64,000 bases of DNA, from assembly GCF_000993825.1 (NCBI RefSeq), contig NZ_CP011114.1, positions 186,001 to 250,000 on the forward strand. The letters are read 5' to 3'. How positions within the stretch are numbered: position 1 is the stretch's first letter; each line of letters begins with the position of its first letter. The position numbers and the translations under genes are program-made. The DNA comes from Paenibacillus durus ATCC 35681. Lineage in GTDB: Bacteria > Bacillota > Bacilli > Paenibacillales > Paenibacillaceae. Shown here piece by piece: positions 63,762-64,000 of the stretch. The notes beneath the pieces are model-generated. The model was not told where the DNA came from. It saw only the letters and a program-made list of their open reading frames with translations, and did not search any database.

Positions 63762-64000
63762 ATGTCAAAATTGAATATTGGAATTATTCTGGGAAGCACG
63801 CGCCAAGGCCGTTTAAGCCCGCAGGTGGGAGAATGGGTAAAGGGCATTGCCGACCAGCGCGGCGACGCCAATTATGAAATTGTGAATATCGCAGATTTCA
63901 AGCTTCCATTACTGGGCGAAGCGGGTGCTTCAGAACAAGCCGGGCGCTGGAATGAAAAGCTGAATTCACTGGACGGCTTCGTCTTTATTGTACCGGAGTA
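63762..64000 (+). CDS. NADPH-dependent FMN reductase (5' part; cut by window end)
   Basis: At least 79 residues are visible from ATG 63762: 'LNIGIILGSTRQGRLSPQVG' with the FMN-binding G-S-T-R loop, then 'IADFKLPLLGEAG' and 'LDGFVFIVPEY'. This is the NAD(P)H-dependent FMN/quinone reductase pattern. No strong ribosome site is seen 18 bases after the lipoprotein stop, and base composition returns to the genome norm here, so the island probably joined right upstream of this gene. Confidence 0.85.
   Translation, partial: MSKLNIGIILGSTRQGRLSPQVGEWVKGIADQRGDANYEIVNIADFKLPLLGEAGASEQAGRWNEKLNSLDGFVFIVPE

Overview
The window looks like a chromosomal stretch of a Bacillota (Firmicutes) genome, most likely Paenibacillus or a close relative. 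The evidence is the strong AGGAGG-type ribosome sites and frequent TTG/GTG starts. A paeninodin-type lasso locus with an HPr-kinase-like enzyme, a GH66 dextranase-type enzyme, an alsS/alsD pair, a SigW-like promoter on the ter genes and the IS families fit the same group. No rRNA, tRNA or CRISPR array was seen. The assignment is by eye, without database searches.

Layout. 0-6.0 kb: a leftward six-gene operon with two VgrG-like spike proteins, a PAAR-like DUF4280 protein, a pentapeptide-repeat protein and an Imm11-like protein, i.e. a toxin-delivery/immunity cassette; the last VgrG gene runs off the left edge. 6.4-12.4 kb: a small membrane protein, a secreted GH66 enzyme and a very large multicopper oxidase with two FN3 domains, all leftward. 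12.6-15.3 kb: a TetR regulator with repeated operator-like palindromes, a frameshifted NAD(P)-binding gene, and a scar made of a HAD-hydrolase start joined to a transposase end. 15.6-31.2 kb: a complete Ter stress-response block (vWA, TerB, four TerD, a TerA-like double TerD, TerC) followed by the Ter-linked biosynthetic genes (CitE-like lyase, PRTase, StiP, HAD phosphatase, ATP-grasp) and TelA. An IS110-family element sits between the PRTase and StiP genes. 31.7-38.4 kb: mixed housekeeping and regulatory genes (TetR/oxidoreductase pair, MerR), an intact 829-bp IS5/IS427-type element, and a zinc-ribbon protein plus HtrA-like protease pair. 38.5-45.4 kb: acetoin-branch genes alsD/alsS, NAD-malic enzyme, a retropepsin-like gene and an acyl-CoA synthetase.

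45.7-50.7 kb holds a lasso-peptide locus: cyclase (C), precursor-tail kinase (K), a 44-residue precursor (A) and, convergently, an ABC exporter (D). Genes for the leader-binding B1 and the protease B2 are not in this window. A decayed IS1380-type transposase (51.1-52.4 kb) follows.

52.5-63.75 kb is a visibly AT-rich island that looks acquired. It encodes what appears to be a little-described ribosomally made peptide (RiPP) system: two radical SAM/SPASM enzymes, two 49-residue three-cysteine precursor peptides with a conserved frame and a variable 10-residue loop, a divergent subtilisin-like protease, and an ABC exporter whose reading frame is broken by one base in an A7 tract. Downstream are an OmpR-type two-component system, a MacB/FtsX-type ABC pair and a DUF4430 lipoprotein, probably sensing and self-protection. 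The window ends inside an NADPH-dependent FMN reductase gene with base composition like the rest of the genome. The two peptide loci (lasso, and the two-rSAM system) are the most interesting parts.
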